Source of the DNA: CAMAVH01 sp036500145 | Lineage (GTDB): Bacteria > Pseudomonadota > Alphaproteobacteria > SMXQ01 | Direction: 5' to 3' | Assembly (NCBI GenBank): GCA_036500145.1 | Contig: DASYCO010000076.1 | Coordinates: forward strand, 1-6,961 | Length of the DNA: 6,961 bases | Shown: positions 1 through 6,727 of the stretch, piece after piece | Layout: the number at the start of each line of letters is the position of its first letter | Position numbering within the stretch: the first letter of the stretch is position 1 | Program-made: the position numbers and the translations under genes | Notes under the pieces: generated by a model | What the model saw: only the letters and a program-made list of their open reading frames with translations | The model's database searches: none | Told to the model about the DNA's origin: nothing

Positions 1-2033
1 TTGCCGTGGCGATAGGCCTCGTTGACGAAATGGATCGCCAGGCCGGAAACCGCCAGGGCGCCCGCCGACTTGCCGCCGAGCACGACGGCCGCGTCATACA
101 GCACGGACGGCGCATTGGGCGCCGCGCGGTTGACCTTCTGCGGCTTTCCGGCCGAATCGCTGATCGTGCCCGCCTGCGGCGCGACGAGCTCGGCCAGCGC
201 GCCTTGCGCCGTCAGCGCGTCCTTCACGGCCTTCAGCTGCCGGGCGTCGACGCCTTCGCCGCCGAGCAGCGCGACCTTGCGGCCCTTGATGCTGTCGCCC
301 GGCTTGTCCTGGCTCAGGGCCGGCGACTTGAGCGACTTCGCCTTCGGATCGAGCGGACCCGCCGGGCTCGGCGCCGACGGCGTCGGGTTCTTCGCGTCGC
401 CTACCGGCGCGACCGGGATGCCGGTCTGCGCCGACACGCCCACCGCCAAGGCGTCGGCGATGTTGACGAGGAGCTCGTTCATCACGTGATGGCGCACCTC
501 TTCGTTTTCGACCTGGTTCAGTTCGAAGGAAAAGGCTTCGACGATGTGCTGCCTTTCCCAGTCCGCCATGCTGTTCCAGAACTGCGTCGCCTGGCTGAAA
601 TGGTCGGAGAAGCTGTCGCTGCGCGCGCGAATCTTGGCGCCGTCGACCTTTTCCGCATGGCTGACGAAGCTGTCGGCGGTCTCCGGCGAATGCATCGGGC
701 AGCCGCCGCCGAGGCGGTTGGGGAAATAGGCGACGCGGCCTGGATTGATCGTCGTGCGGGCCATGGCGTCGCGCTGGTTGTTCTGCACCGGATTGAGCGG
801 CCGGTTGATCGGCAGCTCGGCGAAGTTTGGCCCGACGCGGCGCAGCTGCGTGTCGGTGTAGGAGAACAGCCGCCCTTGCAGCAGCGGGTCGTTGGTGAAG
901 TCGATGCCGGGCACCACATGGCCGGTGTGGAAGGCGACCTGCTCCGTCTCGGCGAAATAATTGTCGGGGTTGCGGTTCAGCGTCATCTTGCCGACGTGCC
1001 GCACCGGCACCAGCTCCTCCGGAATCAGCTTGGTCGGGTCGAGCAGGTCGAAGCCGAACTTGAACTCGTCCTTCTCCTCGACGATCTGCAGGCCCAGTTC
1101 CCATTCCGGATAGTCGCCGCGCTCGATGGCCTCGAACAGGTCGCGGCGGTGGAAGTCGGGATCCTTGCCGGAAATCTTCGTCGCTTCGTCCCACACCACG
1201 GACTTCACGCCCTTGAGCGGCTTCCAGTGAAACTTCACGAAGCGCATCTTGCCTTTGGCGTTGACGAGCTTGAAGGTATGGACGCCGAAGCCTTCCATCA
1301 TCGCCAGGCTGCGCGGCAGGGCGCGGTCGCTCATCACCCACATCAGCATGTGGGCGCTTTCCGGCGTCAGCGAGACGAAGTCCCAGAAGGTGTCATGCGC
1401 CGAGGCCGCCTGCGGAATCTCGTTGTTGGGCTCGGGCTTCACCGCATGGATCAGGTCGGGAAACTTGATGGCGTCCTGGATGAAGAAGACCGGCATGTTG
1501 TTGCCGACCAGGTCCCACACGCCTTCTTCCGTATAGAACTTCACCGCGAAGCCGCGCACGTCGCGGGCGAGATCGGTCGAGCCGCGCGAGCCGGCGACGG
1601 TGGAGAAGCGCACGAAGACCGGCGTCCGGCGCGACGGATCGGCCAGCAGGCCCGCCATCGTCAGGTCGGACAGGTCCTCATAGACCTGGAACACGCCATG
1701 GGCCGCGACGCCGCGCGCATGCACGACGCGTTCCGGAATGCGCTCATGGTCGAAGTGGGTGATCTTCTCGCGGAGGAGGAAATCCTCCATCAGGGTCGCG
1801 CCGCGCGGACCGGCCTTCAGGGAATTCTGGTCGTCGCCGATCTTGACGCCTTGGTTGCTGCGCATCACTTCGTCGGGCGCCACCGTGTCGCGCGAAAGAT
1901 CGACGGTTTTCGGCGTCTGCGCGCCGCGCGCCTTGCGGTCGGCGGAGGACGACTGGCCCGAGGTGCGCGCCTTCTTCGGCGCGGCGCGCTTGGCGACCTG
2001 GGACGGCTTGGACTTCTTCGGGGCTTTGGCCAT
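1..2033 (-). CDS. katE: Large-subunit (HPII-type) monofunctional haem catalase, 3' end beyond the window
   Basis: This gene encodes a cytoplasmic haem catalase that converts hydrogen peroxide to water and oxygen. About 677 residues are visible and the end is cut off by the window. Residues 1-55 are Lys/Arg-rich and look disordered. The catalase core follows, with distal His105 in VVHARG and Asn178 in the GNN motif, 73 residues apart as in E. coli HPII (His128/Asn201). The haem-ligand motif RLFSY carries Tyr392 and Arg388. His369 lies 23 residues before the Tyr, the same spacing as the covalently linked His392-Tyr415 pair of HPII. A Pro-rich linker leads at about residue 580 to a flavodoxin/class I amidotransferase-like domain (GRKVALLGGEG), which marks the large-subunit clade. 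HPII is 753 residues, so a few tens of residues are probably missing. The ATG at 2033 is preceded by GGAG with a 5-base spacer. An EcfG-type promoter lies upstream. One oddity is that the segment after Tyr392 reads RVGPNF, one residue shorter than RLGGPNF in HPII. Confidence 0.96.
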   Translation of the reverse strand, partial: MAKAPKKSKPSQVAKRAAPKKARTSGQSSSADRKARGAQTPKTVDLSRDTVAPDEVMRSNQGVKIGDDQNSLKAGPRGATLMEDFLLREKITHFDHERIPERVVHARGVAAHGVFQVYEDLSDLTMAGLLADPSRRTPVFVRFSTVAGSRGSTDLARDVRGFAVKFYTEEGVWDLVGNNMPVFFIQDAIKFPDLIHAVKPEPNNEIPQAASAHDTFWDFVSLTPESAHMLMWVMSDRALPRSLAMMEGFGVHTFKLVNAKGKMRFVKFHWKPLKGVKSVVWDEATKISGKDPDFHRRDLFEAIERGDYPEWELGLQIVEEKDEFKFGFDLLDPTKLIPEELVPVRHVGKMTLNRNPDNYFAETEQVAFHTGHVVPGIDFTNDPLLQGRLFSYTDTQLRRVGPNFAELPINRPLNPVQNNQRDAMARTTINPGRVAYFPNRLGGGCPMHSPETADSFVSHAEKVDGAKIRARSDSFSDHFSQATQFWNSMADWERQHIVEAFSFELNQVENEEVRHHVMNELLVNIADALAVGVSAQTGIPVAPVGDAKNPTPSAPSPAGPLDPKAKSLKSPALSQDKPGDSIKGRKVALLGGEGVDARQLKAVKDALTAQGALAELVAPQAGTISDSAGKPQKVNRAAPNAPSVLYDAAVVLGGKSAGALAVSGLAIHFVNEAYRHG

Positions 2034-2050
2034 GGCATCTCCGGGGGCGG

Positions 2051-2073
2051 CTCCCGAAGCGCGGCATCGGGAG
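2051..2073. repeat. 7-bp inverted repeat in the predicted katE leader
   Basis: Perfect arms CTCCCGA and TCGGGAG are separated by 9 bases. On the minus strand the hairpin would sit in the predicted katE 5' untranslated region, about 8 bases upstream of the GGAG ribosome-binding site (2042-2039). It could affect translation or mRNA stability or act as an operator, but short GC-rich inverted repeats are common by chance in this base composition. Confidence 0.3.
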
Positions 2074-2090
2074 GTGAAGCGACGTCTGGC

Positions 2091-2115
2091 AACGTCGTTC
2101 GCTGGCCGAGGTTCC
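2091..2115 (-). promoter_or_regulatory. EcfG-type general stress response promoter of katE
   Basis: The minus strand reads GGAAC (2115-2111), 16 bases, then CGTT (2094-2091). This matches exactly the alphaproteobacterial EcfG/RpoE2 consensus GGAAC-N16/17-CGTT used by the PhyR-NepR-EcfG stress cascade. Transcription would start near 2084, giving a leader of about 50 bases before the katE ATG at 2033. The site is intergenic, correctly oriented, and ahead of a catalase; catalase genes are known targets of this regulon in some rhizobia. Binding itself is inferred. Confidence 0.72.
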
Positions 2116-2140
2116 GGAGGAATGCCTGTCCTGAAATGGA

Positions 2141-2168
2141 ACGGGGCGAGGATCGCTCCCCGCCCCGT
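2141..2168 (-). terminator. GC-rich hairpin, probable terminator of the transport operon
   Basis: The arms ACGGGGCG and CGCCCCGT pair perfectly over 8 bp around a 12-base interior, in which two more G-C pairs are possible. The hairpin lies about 40 bases beyond the ATPase stop codon (2212-2210) and before the katE promoter, where a terminator would be expected. On the minus strand it is followed by TTCCATTTC, only a modest T-rich tail, so efficiency as an intrinsic terminator is uncertain. Confidence 0.55.
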
Positions 2169-2209
2169 CCGCATTCACACGCCTATGGCATGGGAACCAT
2201 GGAGAGATG

Positions 2210-2992
2210 TCAGCCGTGCTCTTCGATGACGGACGCTCGCACGTCTTTCTCGATCAGCGTCCAGATGCGGTCGACCAGGGCGACGAACTTCGGCGTGCGC
2301 TTGATCGCCAGCTCGCGCGGGCGCGGCAGGTCGATGTCGATGATTTCCTGCAGGCGGCCGGGCCGGCGCGCGAAGACGAACACGCGGTCGGACAGGAACA
2401 CCGCCTCGTCGATCTGGTGCGTCACGAAGAGGACGGTCTTGCGGCCCTCCTCCCAGATGCGCAGCAGCTCGGCCTGCATGATCTCGCGCGTCTGCGCGTC
2501 GAGCGCCGAGAAGGGCTCGTCCATCAGCAGCAGGTCGGGGTCGACCGCGAGCGCGCGCGCCAGGTTGACGCGCTGGCGCATGCCGCCCGAGAGCTGGCGC
2601 GGGTAGTACTTCTCGAAGCCGCGCAGGCCGACGAGCTCGAGCAGCTTCATGGTGCGGCTGCGCTGCTCCTCGCCGCGCAGGCCGCCGATCTCCGGGCCGA
2701 TCTCGGTGTTCGACAGGATGGTGCGCCAGGGCAGCAGGTTATCCTGCTGGAAGACGAAGCCGCGGTCGCGGCCCGGGCCGTCGATGGCGCGGCCGTCGAG
2801 CTCAAGGGCGCCGCCGGTCGCCTTCTCCAGGCCGCCGACGATGCGCAGGAAGGTCGTCTTGCCGCAGCCTGACGGGCCGACGATGGAAATGAACTCGCCG
2901 CGCTCGACGCTGGTGTCGATCGGGCTCAGGACTTCGAGGTCGCCGTAGTACTTCGTCAGGCCGGAGACCTTGAGCTTCGGGGGCGCGTCCAT
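2210..2992 (-). CDS. ABC transporter ATP-binding protein, NitT/TauT family
   Basis: This 260-residue protein is the ATPase that powers the importer formed with the two genes upstream. All the usual motifs are present in order: Walker A GPSGCGKTT (39-47), a Q-loop within FVFQQDN (about 79-85), the signature LSGGMRQR (134-141), Walker B LLLMDEP (154-160) with catalytic Glu159, the D-loop SALD (162-165) and the switch His192 in THQIDEA. The length and sequence resemble the SsuB/TauB/NrtD group that energises uptake of sulfonates, taurine, nitrate and other small solutes. The ATG overlaps the permease stop by one base (TGATG, 2994-2990), which implies translational coupling. The ribosome-binding site is weak (a G-run about 8 bases upstream), consistent with coupling. 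It is the last gene of the operon and a hairpin follows at 2141-2168. A longer open frame upstream runs antiparallel through the permease coding region in another frame and is not the start. Confidence 0.95.
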   Translation of the reverse strand: MDAPPKLKVSGLTKYYGDLEVLSPIDTSVERGEFISIVGPSGCGKTTFLRIVGGLEKATGGALELDGRAIDGPGRDRGFVFQQDNLLPWRTILSNTEIGPEIGGLRGEEQRSRTMKLLELVGLRGFEKYYPRQLSGGMRQRVNLARALAVDPDLLLMDEPFSALDAQTREIMQAELLRIWEEGRKTVLFVTHQIDEAVFLSDRVFVFARRPGRLQEIIDIDLPRPRELAIKRTPKFVALVDRIWTLIEKDVRASVIEEHG

Positions 2993-3792
2993 CAGTTCTG
3001 CCCCCACGGGATGAGTTTCTTCTCGAGCCAGACGAAGCCGCTGGTGAGCGCGATGCCCGAGACCGCCAGGATCGTCACGCCGGCGAAGAGCGCCGGCATG
3101 TTGAAGGTCTCGGCCGACTGCTGGATGAGCTGGCCGAGGCCGGCGCGGGCGCCGAACAGCTCGGCGACGACGACGCCGATCAGGCCGCGGCCGATGCCGA
3201 GGCGCAGGCCAGCGAAGATGAAGGGCAGCGCCGCCGGCAGGGCGACCTTGACGAAGACCTGGCGGCCGTTGGCGCCGAAGGCCCGCACGGTCTCGACGAG
3301 CTGCTGCGGCGTCTGGCGCAGGCCGGCCTCCGTGTTGATGATGACCGGAAAGAGCACGAGCAGCGCCACGACGACCACCTTCGAGAAGATGCCGACGCCG
3401 AACCACAGGATGAACAGCGGCGCCAGCGCCACCGTCGGCGTCGCGTAGAGGCCCGACACCCAGGGCTGCAGCGCCTGCTTGCCGGCGTTCGACGCCGCCA
3501 TGGCGAAGCCGATGGCGATGCCGAGGAGGCAGGCGACGCCGTAGCCGATGATGAACTCCGTCGCGCTGGTGCCGATGTGCTTCGGCAGCTCGCCGCTGCG
3601 CCACAGGGGCCCCAGCGCCCACAGCACCTGGGTCGGCGCCGCCAGGAACAGCGCGCTGCCGACCAGAAACCGGGCGCTCAGCTCCCAGACGGCCAAGCCG
3701 GCGAACACCGACAGGAAGGTCCAGCGCTTGCGCTTGAACCAGGATTCGGCGGGCTGCCGGGGCCGCGCCGTCTTCGTCGCCACGCTGCTCAT
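2992..3792 (-). CDS. ABC transporter permease, NitT/TauT (TauC/SsuC-like) family
   Basis: This 266-residue inner-membrane protein is the channel subunit of the importer and would work as a homodimer. After a basic cytoplasmic N-terminus (residues 1-24) there are about six hydrophobic segments. The first is near 25-43, and others lie near 79-100, 118-135, 137-153, 190-210 and 236-256. The EAA-type loop that docks on the ATPase is at about 167-190 (ETVRAFGANG followed by LPAALP). This is the binding-protein-dependent transport inner-membrane component fold (BPD_transp_1). The ATG at 3792 is supported by a strong ribosome-binding site, AAGGAG (3803-3798), with a 5-base spacer. That site overlaps the stop codon of the binding-protein gene, and only 9 bases separate the two genes. 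The substrate cannot be inferred from the permease. Confidence 0.95.
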   Translation of the reverse strand: MSSVATKTARPRQPAESWFKRKRWTFLSVFAGLAVWELSARFLVGSALFLAAPTQVLWALGPLWRSGELPKHIGTSATEFIIGYGVACLLGIAIGFAMAASNAGKQALQPWVSGLYATPTVALAPLFILWFGVGIFSKVVVVALLVLFPVIINTEAGLRQTPQQLVETVRAFGANGRQVFVKVALPAALPFIFAGLRLGIGRGLIGVVVAELFGARAGLGQLIQQSAETFNMPALFAGVTILAVSGIALTSGFVWLEKKLIPWGQN

Positions 3793-3801
3793 GACCGCTC
3801 C

Positions 3802-4758
3802 TTAGCGCCCGACGAGGCTGGCGTCGTAGAAGCGCGGCAGGTCGGCCGCGCCTTCCAGGTCGCCGTCCTTCTTCAGGATGCCGATGAGGTTCTGGATGCC
3901 GCTCTCGGCCATGTCGCCGTCATGGCTGAAGGTCTTGAGCTTGACGTAGAAGTCGTAGGTGTTGGCCACGTCTTCGGGCGCGCCCTTGGAGTACTTCACC
4001 AGGATGGCGATGGCCTCGGCGCGGTTTTCCGGCTGGTAGAACCACTCGACGCCGCGCGCGTAGGCGGCGCTGAAGCCCTGGATCGCCGGCTTGTTCTTCT
4101 CCGCCCAGCGCACGTTCGCCGAGTAGCCGGTGAAGGGGAAGCCCTTGCTGTAGTCGGCCGAGGTGCCGAGCTTGGCGTAGCCGGCGCCCGCCGCCTTGAA
4201 GTTGAAGGGCGGGGTCAGGATGGTCGCCGCGATGGAGCCGCTGGCGAGCGCGCCGAAGCGGGCCGCCGTCGCGCCGGCGAAGATGTAGTCGTACTCGCCC
4301 GGCTTGACGCCGTTCGCCGTCGCCATCTCCTCGAAGTAGATGCGCGTGACGTCCTTGATGCCGCCGATCATCACCGTCTTCTTGCGCAGGTCGGCGAACG
4401 ACTTGATTTCGGGCCGCGCGTAGACCTCGTAGATCGAGGGGCCGGCTTCCGTGCGCACCAGCTTGGCCGGCGCGCCCTTGTCGATGGCGCGCAGCGCGTC
4501 GACCAGGCCGCCGACCGTCATGTTCACGGCGCTCGCCGCCACCTGCTGCATCGCCGCCGAGCTCGACGGCACGCCGACGTACTCGATCTCGACGCCGGCG
4601 TCCTTCGCGAAGCCCTTGTCCATGGCGATGAACATCGGCCAATGGGTCGAGGAGCCGGTGCCGACGTCGCTGATGGTGATCTTGTCGAGCGCGTAGGCCG
4701 GCAGGGCGCCGGCGCAGAGGGCAAACGCGGCAGCGAGGAGACTGCGGAGGGGTTGCAT
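3802..4758 (-). CDS. ABC transporter periplasmic substrate-binding protein, NMT1/SsuA-like
   Basis: This 318-residue exported protein would capture the substrate in the periplasm and deliver it to the permease. Residues 1-23 form a typical Sec signal peptide: Arg5, a hydrophobic core rich in Leu and Ala, and an AYA site giving likely cleavage after Ala23. Cys15 is preceded by Leu and does not fit a lipobox, so a lipoprotein is unlikely. The mature part follows the NitT/TauT/NMT1 pattern: HWPMFIAMDKGFAKDAGVE (about 40-58), then VGGLVDALRAI, SFADLRKKTV and a central AGATAARFGAL segment. The family binds nitrate, sulfonates, taurine, thiamine precursors or aromatic acids, and ligand choice cannot be predicted here. 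The ATG at 4758 was chosen because it begins the signal peptide. Its ribosome-binding match (AAGG, about 11 bases upstream) is weak and distant. A 58-base gap separates it from the upstream deacetylase-like gene, the widest in the operon. Confidence 0.94.
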   Translation of the reverse strand: MQPLRSLLAAAFALCAGALPAYALDKITISDVGTGSSTHWPMFIAMDKGFAKDAGVEIEYVGVPSSSAAMQQVAASAVNMTVGGLVDALRAIDKGAPAKLVRTEAGPSIYEVYARPEIKSFADLRKKTVMIGGIKDVTRIYFEEMATANGVKPGEYDYIFAGATAARFGALASGSIAATILTPPFNFKAAGAGYAKLGTSADYSKGFPFTGYSANVRWAEKNKPAIQGFSAAYARGVEWFYQPENRAEAIAILVKYSKGAPEDVANTYDFYVKLKTFSHDGDMAESGIQNLIGILKKDGDLEGAADLPRFYDASLVGR

Positions 4759-4816
4759 GGTCGGGATTACCTTCTGGATGGAGCGTCGGAGAGAGGAGCG
4801 TCGGTCGGGACGCGGA

Positions 4817-5692
4817 TCAGGGCCAGAGCGTGCGGCCGGCCGCGGCGATCTCCGAGCCGGTGGCGAGCCAGACGCCTTCGTGCTTGCAGATGTAGCCGAG
4901 CGCGCTGTCGAGGGCGCCGATGCGGTGCGGCACGCCGGTGATGTAGGGATGCAGCGCGATGCACATGGCGCGCGCCTGCTCCGCGCCTTCGGCATAGAGC
5001 GTGTCGAACTGGCGGCGGATCATCACGTCGAACTCCTCGGCGGTGCGGTGCCGGTGCTCGAAGGCGGGCTTGTCGTTAAGCTGCGTCGTGTAGGGGATCG
5101 ACATGATGCTGCGCCCGTCGTCGAGCGTCATCGGGTAGGGCTGGTCGTCGTTGACCCAGTCGGCGACGTACTCGACGCCGGAATCGACGAGGTGGTCGAG
5201 CGAGTTCCAGGTCTCGCTGAGGCCCGAGCTGAGCCAGCCCTTGACCGTCTGGCCGCTCGCCTTGGCGATGGTCTCGACCGTGCGCTTGACGATGCCGGCC
5301 TCTTCCTCGGGCGCCACGGAGTTCAGGCGGCGGGTGTTGCTCTCGTTGTGCCCCATCAGCTCCCACTTGAGCCGGTTGCACTCCTCGATGATGCGCGGAT
5401 GCTCGGCGCAGAGCTCGCTGTTGAGCGCCACCGTGCCGCGCACCCCGTGCTTCGACATCACGTCCATCATGCGGAAGACGCCGACGCGGTTGCCGTAGTC
5501 GCGCGCCGCCCAGGTCGGCACGTCGGGCGTCTTGCCGCCGCCGCCAGCGGCCGCCGGCACCTGCTCGTCGAGCGCGAAGAACTCGATGTTGGGCACGACC
5601 CAGAGCGCCACGCGGGCGCCGTTCGGCCAGCGCGTCTTCGGGCGGTCGATGATCGGGGAATAGGGGAACGGGCCGTAGCGGCGCGGCGTCAT
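4817..5692 (-). CDS. Polysaccharide deacetylase-family protein of the PuuE (metal-independent allantoinase-like) type
   Basis: This 291-residue protein has no signal peptide and is probably cytoplasmic. It shows the NodB-like deacetylase fold with features of the PuuE branch: RDYGNRVG (64-71), VRGTVALNSELC (84-95), MGHNESN (113-119), a conserved NDDQPYP (181-187) and ALHPYITG (246-253). In metal-dependent deacetylases the first motif is TFDDG-like and the second is His-x3-His. Here the first is replaced by NIEFF (35-39) and the second reads His115-x3-Asn119, so the zinc site appears lost, as described for PuuE allantoinases. PuuE hydrolyses allantoin. This protein may act on a related cyclic or linear ureide or amide, but that is inference; automated annotation would probably say only polysaccharide deacetylase. 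The ATG overlaps the upstream stop by four bases (ATGA, 5692-5689), with GGAGG 7 bases ahead. A longer open frame beginning at 5821 reads through the hydrolase gene and is rejected. Confidence 0.9.
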   Translation of the reverse strand: MTPRRYGPFPYSPIIDRPKTRWPNGARVALWVVPNIEFFALDEQVPAAAGGGGKTPDVPTWAARDYGNRVGVFRMMDVMSKHGVRGTVALNSELCAEHPRIIEECNRLKWELMGHNESNTRRLNSVAPEEEAGIVKRTVETIAKASGQTVKGWLSSGLSETWNSLDHLVDSGVEYVADWVNDDQPYPMTLDDGRSIMSIPYTTQLNDKPAFEHRHRTAEEFDVMIRRQFDTLYAEGAEQARAMCIALHPYITGVPHRIGALDSALGYICKHEGVWLATGSEIAAAGRTLWP

Positions 5693-6393
5693 TGGGCGGC
5701 CTCCAGCTTGCGCGATGCCAAGGTCCGGACGATGTCGTCGGTCTTCATGACGTCGGCATACTTGTGATGCAGGTCGAACAGATTGACCTTGTGGGAGATG
5801 TCGCTGCGGTCGAAGCAGCATTCCTCGGCCATCACCATGTGGAAGCCGTAGGAATAGCCGTCGACCGTGGAGGCGCGCACACAGCCCGAGGTGCTCTCGC
5901 CGAAGATGACGACGGTGTCGATGTGGAGCTGCGTCAGATGGGCGACGAGCGGCGTGCCGAAGAAGCCGCTGGCGCGCTGCTTGGGAATGACGACGTCGCC
6001 GTCCTGCGGCGCGAACTCGGGGCGGATCTCGTAGAGCGCCGGATCGACCGGCGTCTTGCGGCGGTTGGTCGCCTTCACCGCGCCCGGCTTGCCGGCGGCG
6101 CGCGTCTCGCTGGTGGTGTAGAAGATCGGTGCGCCCGCGGCACGCGCGGCAGCCAGCAGCTTCTGCGTCGGCGCGATGGCGTTCCAGGCGTTGATGCCGC
6201 AGGAGGACGGGAATGCCTGGCTGACCTCCTCCACGGGCTTGGGGCCGCCCTGATAGGCCAGCTCGTAGACGTCAATGCCGAGAATGGCGACCTTGGGGCC
6301 GATGTAGAGGTCGCGCTGGTAATGCTTGTAGAGATTCAACAGGTTGGCGGGGATCAGGTCCTGCCAGCAATGATTCTCGAAATCATCGACCAT
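5689..6393 (-). CDS. Cysteine hydrolase of the isochorismatase superfamily (carbamoylsarcosine-amidase-like)
   Basis: This 234-residue cytoplasmic enzyme carries the complete Asp-Lys-Cys catalytic triad of the family: Asp41 in LGIDVYE, Lys138 in VIPKQRASGFFGT and Cys171 in GESTSGCVRAS. The Lys-to-Cys spacing of 33 residues equals that of N-carbamoylsarcosine amidohydrolase (Lys144/Cys177), and SGCVRAS resembles that enzyme and maleamate amidohydrolase more than true isochorismatases. Members usually hydrolyse C-N bonds of amides, carbamoyl or ureido compounds. The extra N-terminal stretch of about 30 residues before the Rossmann-like core is a recurring feature of this type. The ATG at 6393 has AAGGA 7 bases upstream (6405-6401), which supports the start. 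It is the first gene of the five-gene operon and overlaps the next gene by four bases. The exact substrate is unknown; other options are a biuret hydrolase or RutB-like ureidoacrylate amidohydrolase. Confidence 0.93.
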   Translation of the reverse strand: MVDDFENHCWQDLIPANLLNLYKHYQRDLYIGPKVAILGIDVYELAYQGGPKPVEEVSQAFPSSCGINAWNAIAPTQKLLAAARAAGAPIFYTTSETRAAGKPGAVKATNRRKTPVDPALYEIRPEFAPQDGDVVIPKQRASGFFGTPLVAHLTQLHIDTVVIFGESTSGCVRASTVDGYSYGFHMVMAEECCFDRSDISHKVNLFDLHHKYADVMKTDDIVRTLASRKLEAAQ

Positions 6394-6520
6394 ATAAATT
6401 TCCTTCGCTTCGCGTGGGGCCGCTCTCTATCACGCGGACCTAGGCGGAGCTAGAAAATTTGTCGATTTATGGGATGAAATACCGGTTCGAAAAAATGCCT
6501 GAGCTACGCTTTCTCCTCAG

Positions 6521-6727
6521 TTACCCTAGCGAAATATGGTGCGTATCGGCCTGCGAAAAAAACCTTAAATCATTCATTTCGTCGATGGAATAGATGAGCA
6601 GGCGCGATGGTTCACTTGCCGGAACATATAAAAAATTGATCACGTTGCATGACTTGTCGTTGCGCATGCCAAAACGGCAGCAGTAGCCATTTTGAATTTC
6701 AGTGAACGGGCAAACCGATGGCCCCAT
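6521..6727 (-). CDS. Doubtful small reading frame, 68 residues, unrecognised
   Basis: This open frame lies in the low-GC spacer and ends at TAA (6523-6521). The frame stays open further upstream into the tRNA gene, which is implausible as coding sequence, so the ATG at 6727 is the most reasonable start, yet it has no ribosome-binding site. The product would be Cys-containing (CCRFG, KSC) with no signal peptide, membrane segment or motif that I recognise. A plus-strand promoter-like match overlaps it. It is more likely a chance frame or a gene remnant than a working gene. Confidence 0.15.
   Translation of the reverse strand: MGPSVCPFTEIQNGYCCRFGMRNDKSCNVINFLYVPASEPSRLLIYSIDEMNDLRFFSQADTHHISLG
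6621..6646 (+). promoter_or_regulatory. EcfG-type promoter match on the plus strand, no clear target
   Basis: The plus strand reads GGAAC (6621-6625), 17 bases that are mostly A/T, then CGTT (6643-6646). This fits the GGAAC-N16/17-CGTT consensus exactly. Transcription would start near 6653 and run rightwards towards and antisense to tRNA-Arg. No gene is visible downstream. An 18-codon frame starts at 6649, at or before the predicted transcript start, and two frames of 3 and 7 codons follow near 6718-6750. It could drive a small stress RNA, or be a chance match. Confidence 0.35.

Noticed and set aside
6..2606. An 866-codon open frame on the plus strand
   Set aside because: It lies antisense to katE and continues into the ATPase gene. 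Its translation is low-complexity, Arg/Ala/Gly/His-rich and without any domain. It is a GC-driven mirror frame, and both minus-strand genes beneath it have complete catalytic motifs.
2993..3622. Upstream extension of the ATPase frame to an ATG at 3622
   Set aside because: It overlaps the permease in another frame and translates to Arg-rich sequence. The ATG at 2992 gives the normal family length and a TGATG coupling.
4690..4730. Possible lipobox at Cys15 of the binding protein
   Set aside because: The residue before Cys is Leu, not Gly, Ala or Ser, and a normal Sec cleavage site (AYA) follows at residue 23.
3577..4941. A 454-codon open frame on the plus strand
   Set aside because: It mirrors the binding-protein and permease genes and has Arg/Ala/Asp-rich composition with no recognisable motif.
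4757..5767. A 336-codon open frame on the plus strand
   Set aside because: It is antisense to the PuuE-like gene, whose minus-strand product has clear family motifs.
5693..5821. Upstream extension of the PuuE-like frame to an ATG at 5821
   Set aside because: The extension overlaps the conserved hydrolase coding region. The ATGA overlap with GGAGG 7 bases upstream fits the start at 5692.
6481..6510. tRNA-like fragments (GGTTCGAA and a D-arm-like 10-mer) in the spacer
   Set aside because: The T-loop-like and D-arm-like pieces are on opposite strands and no stem can be folded, so this is not a tRNA pseudogene. The D-arm repeat is kept only as a weak hint of integration.
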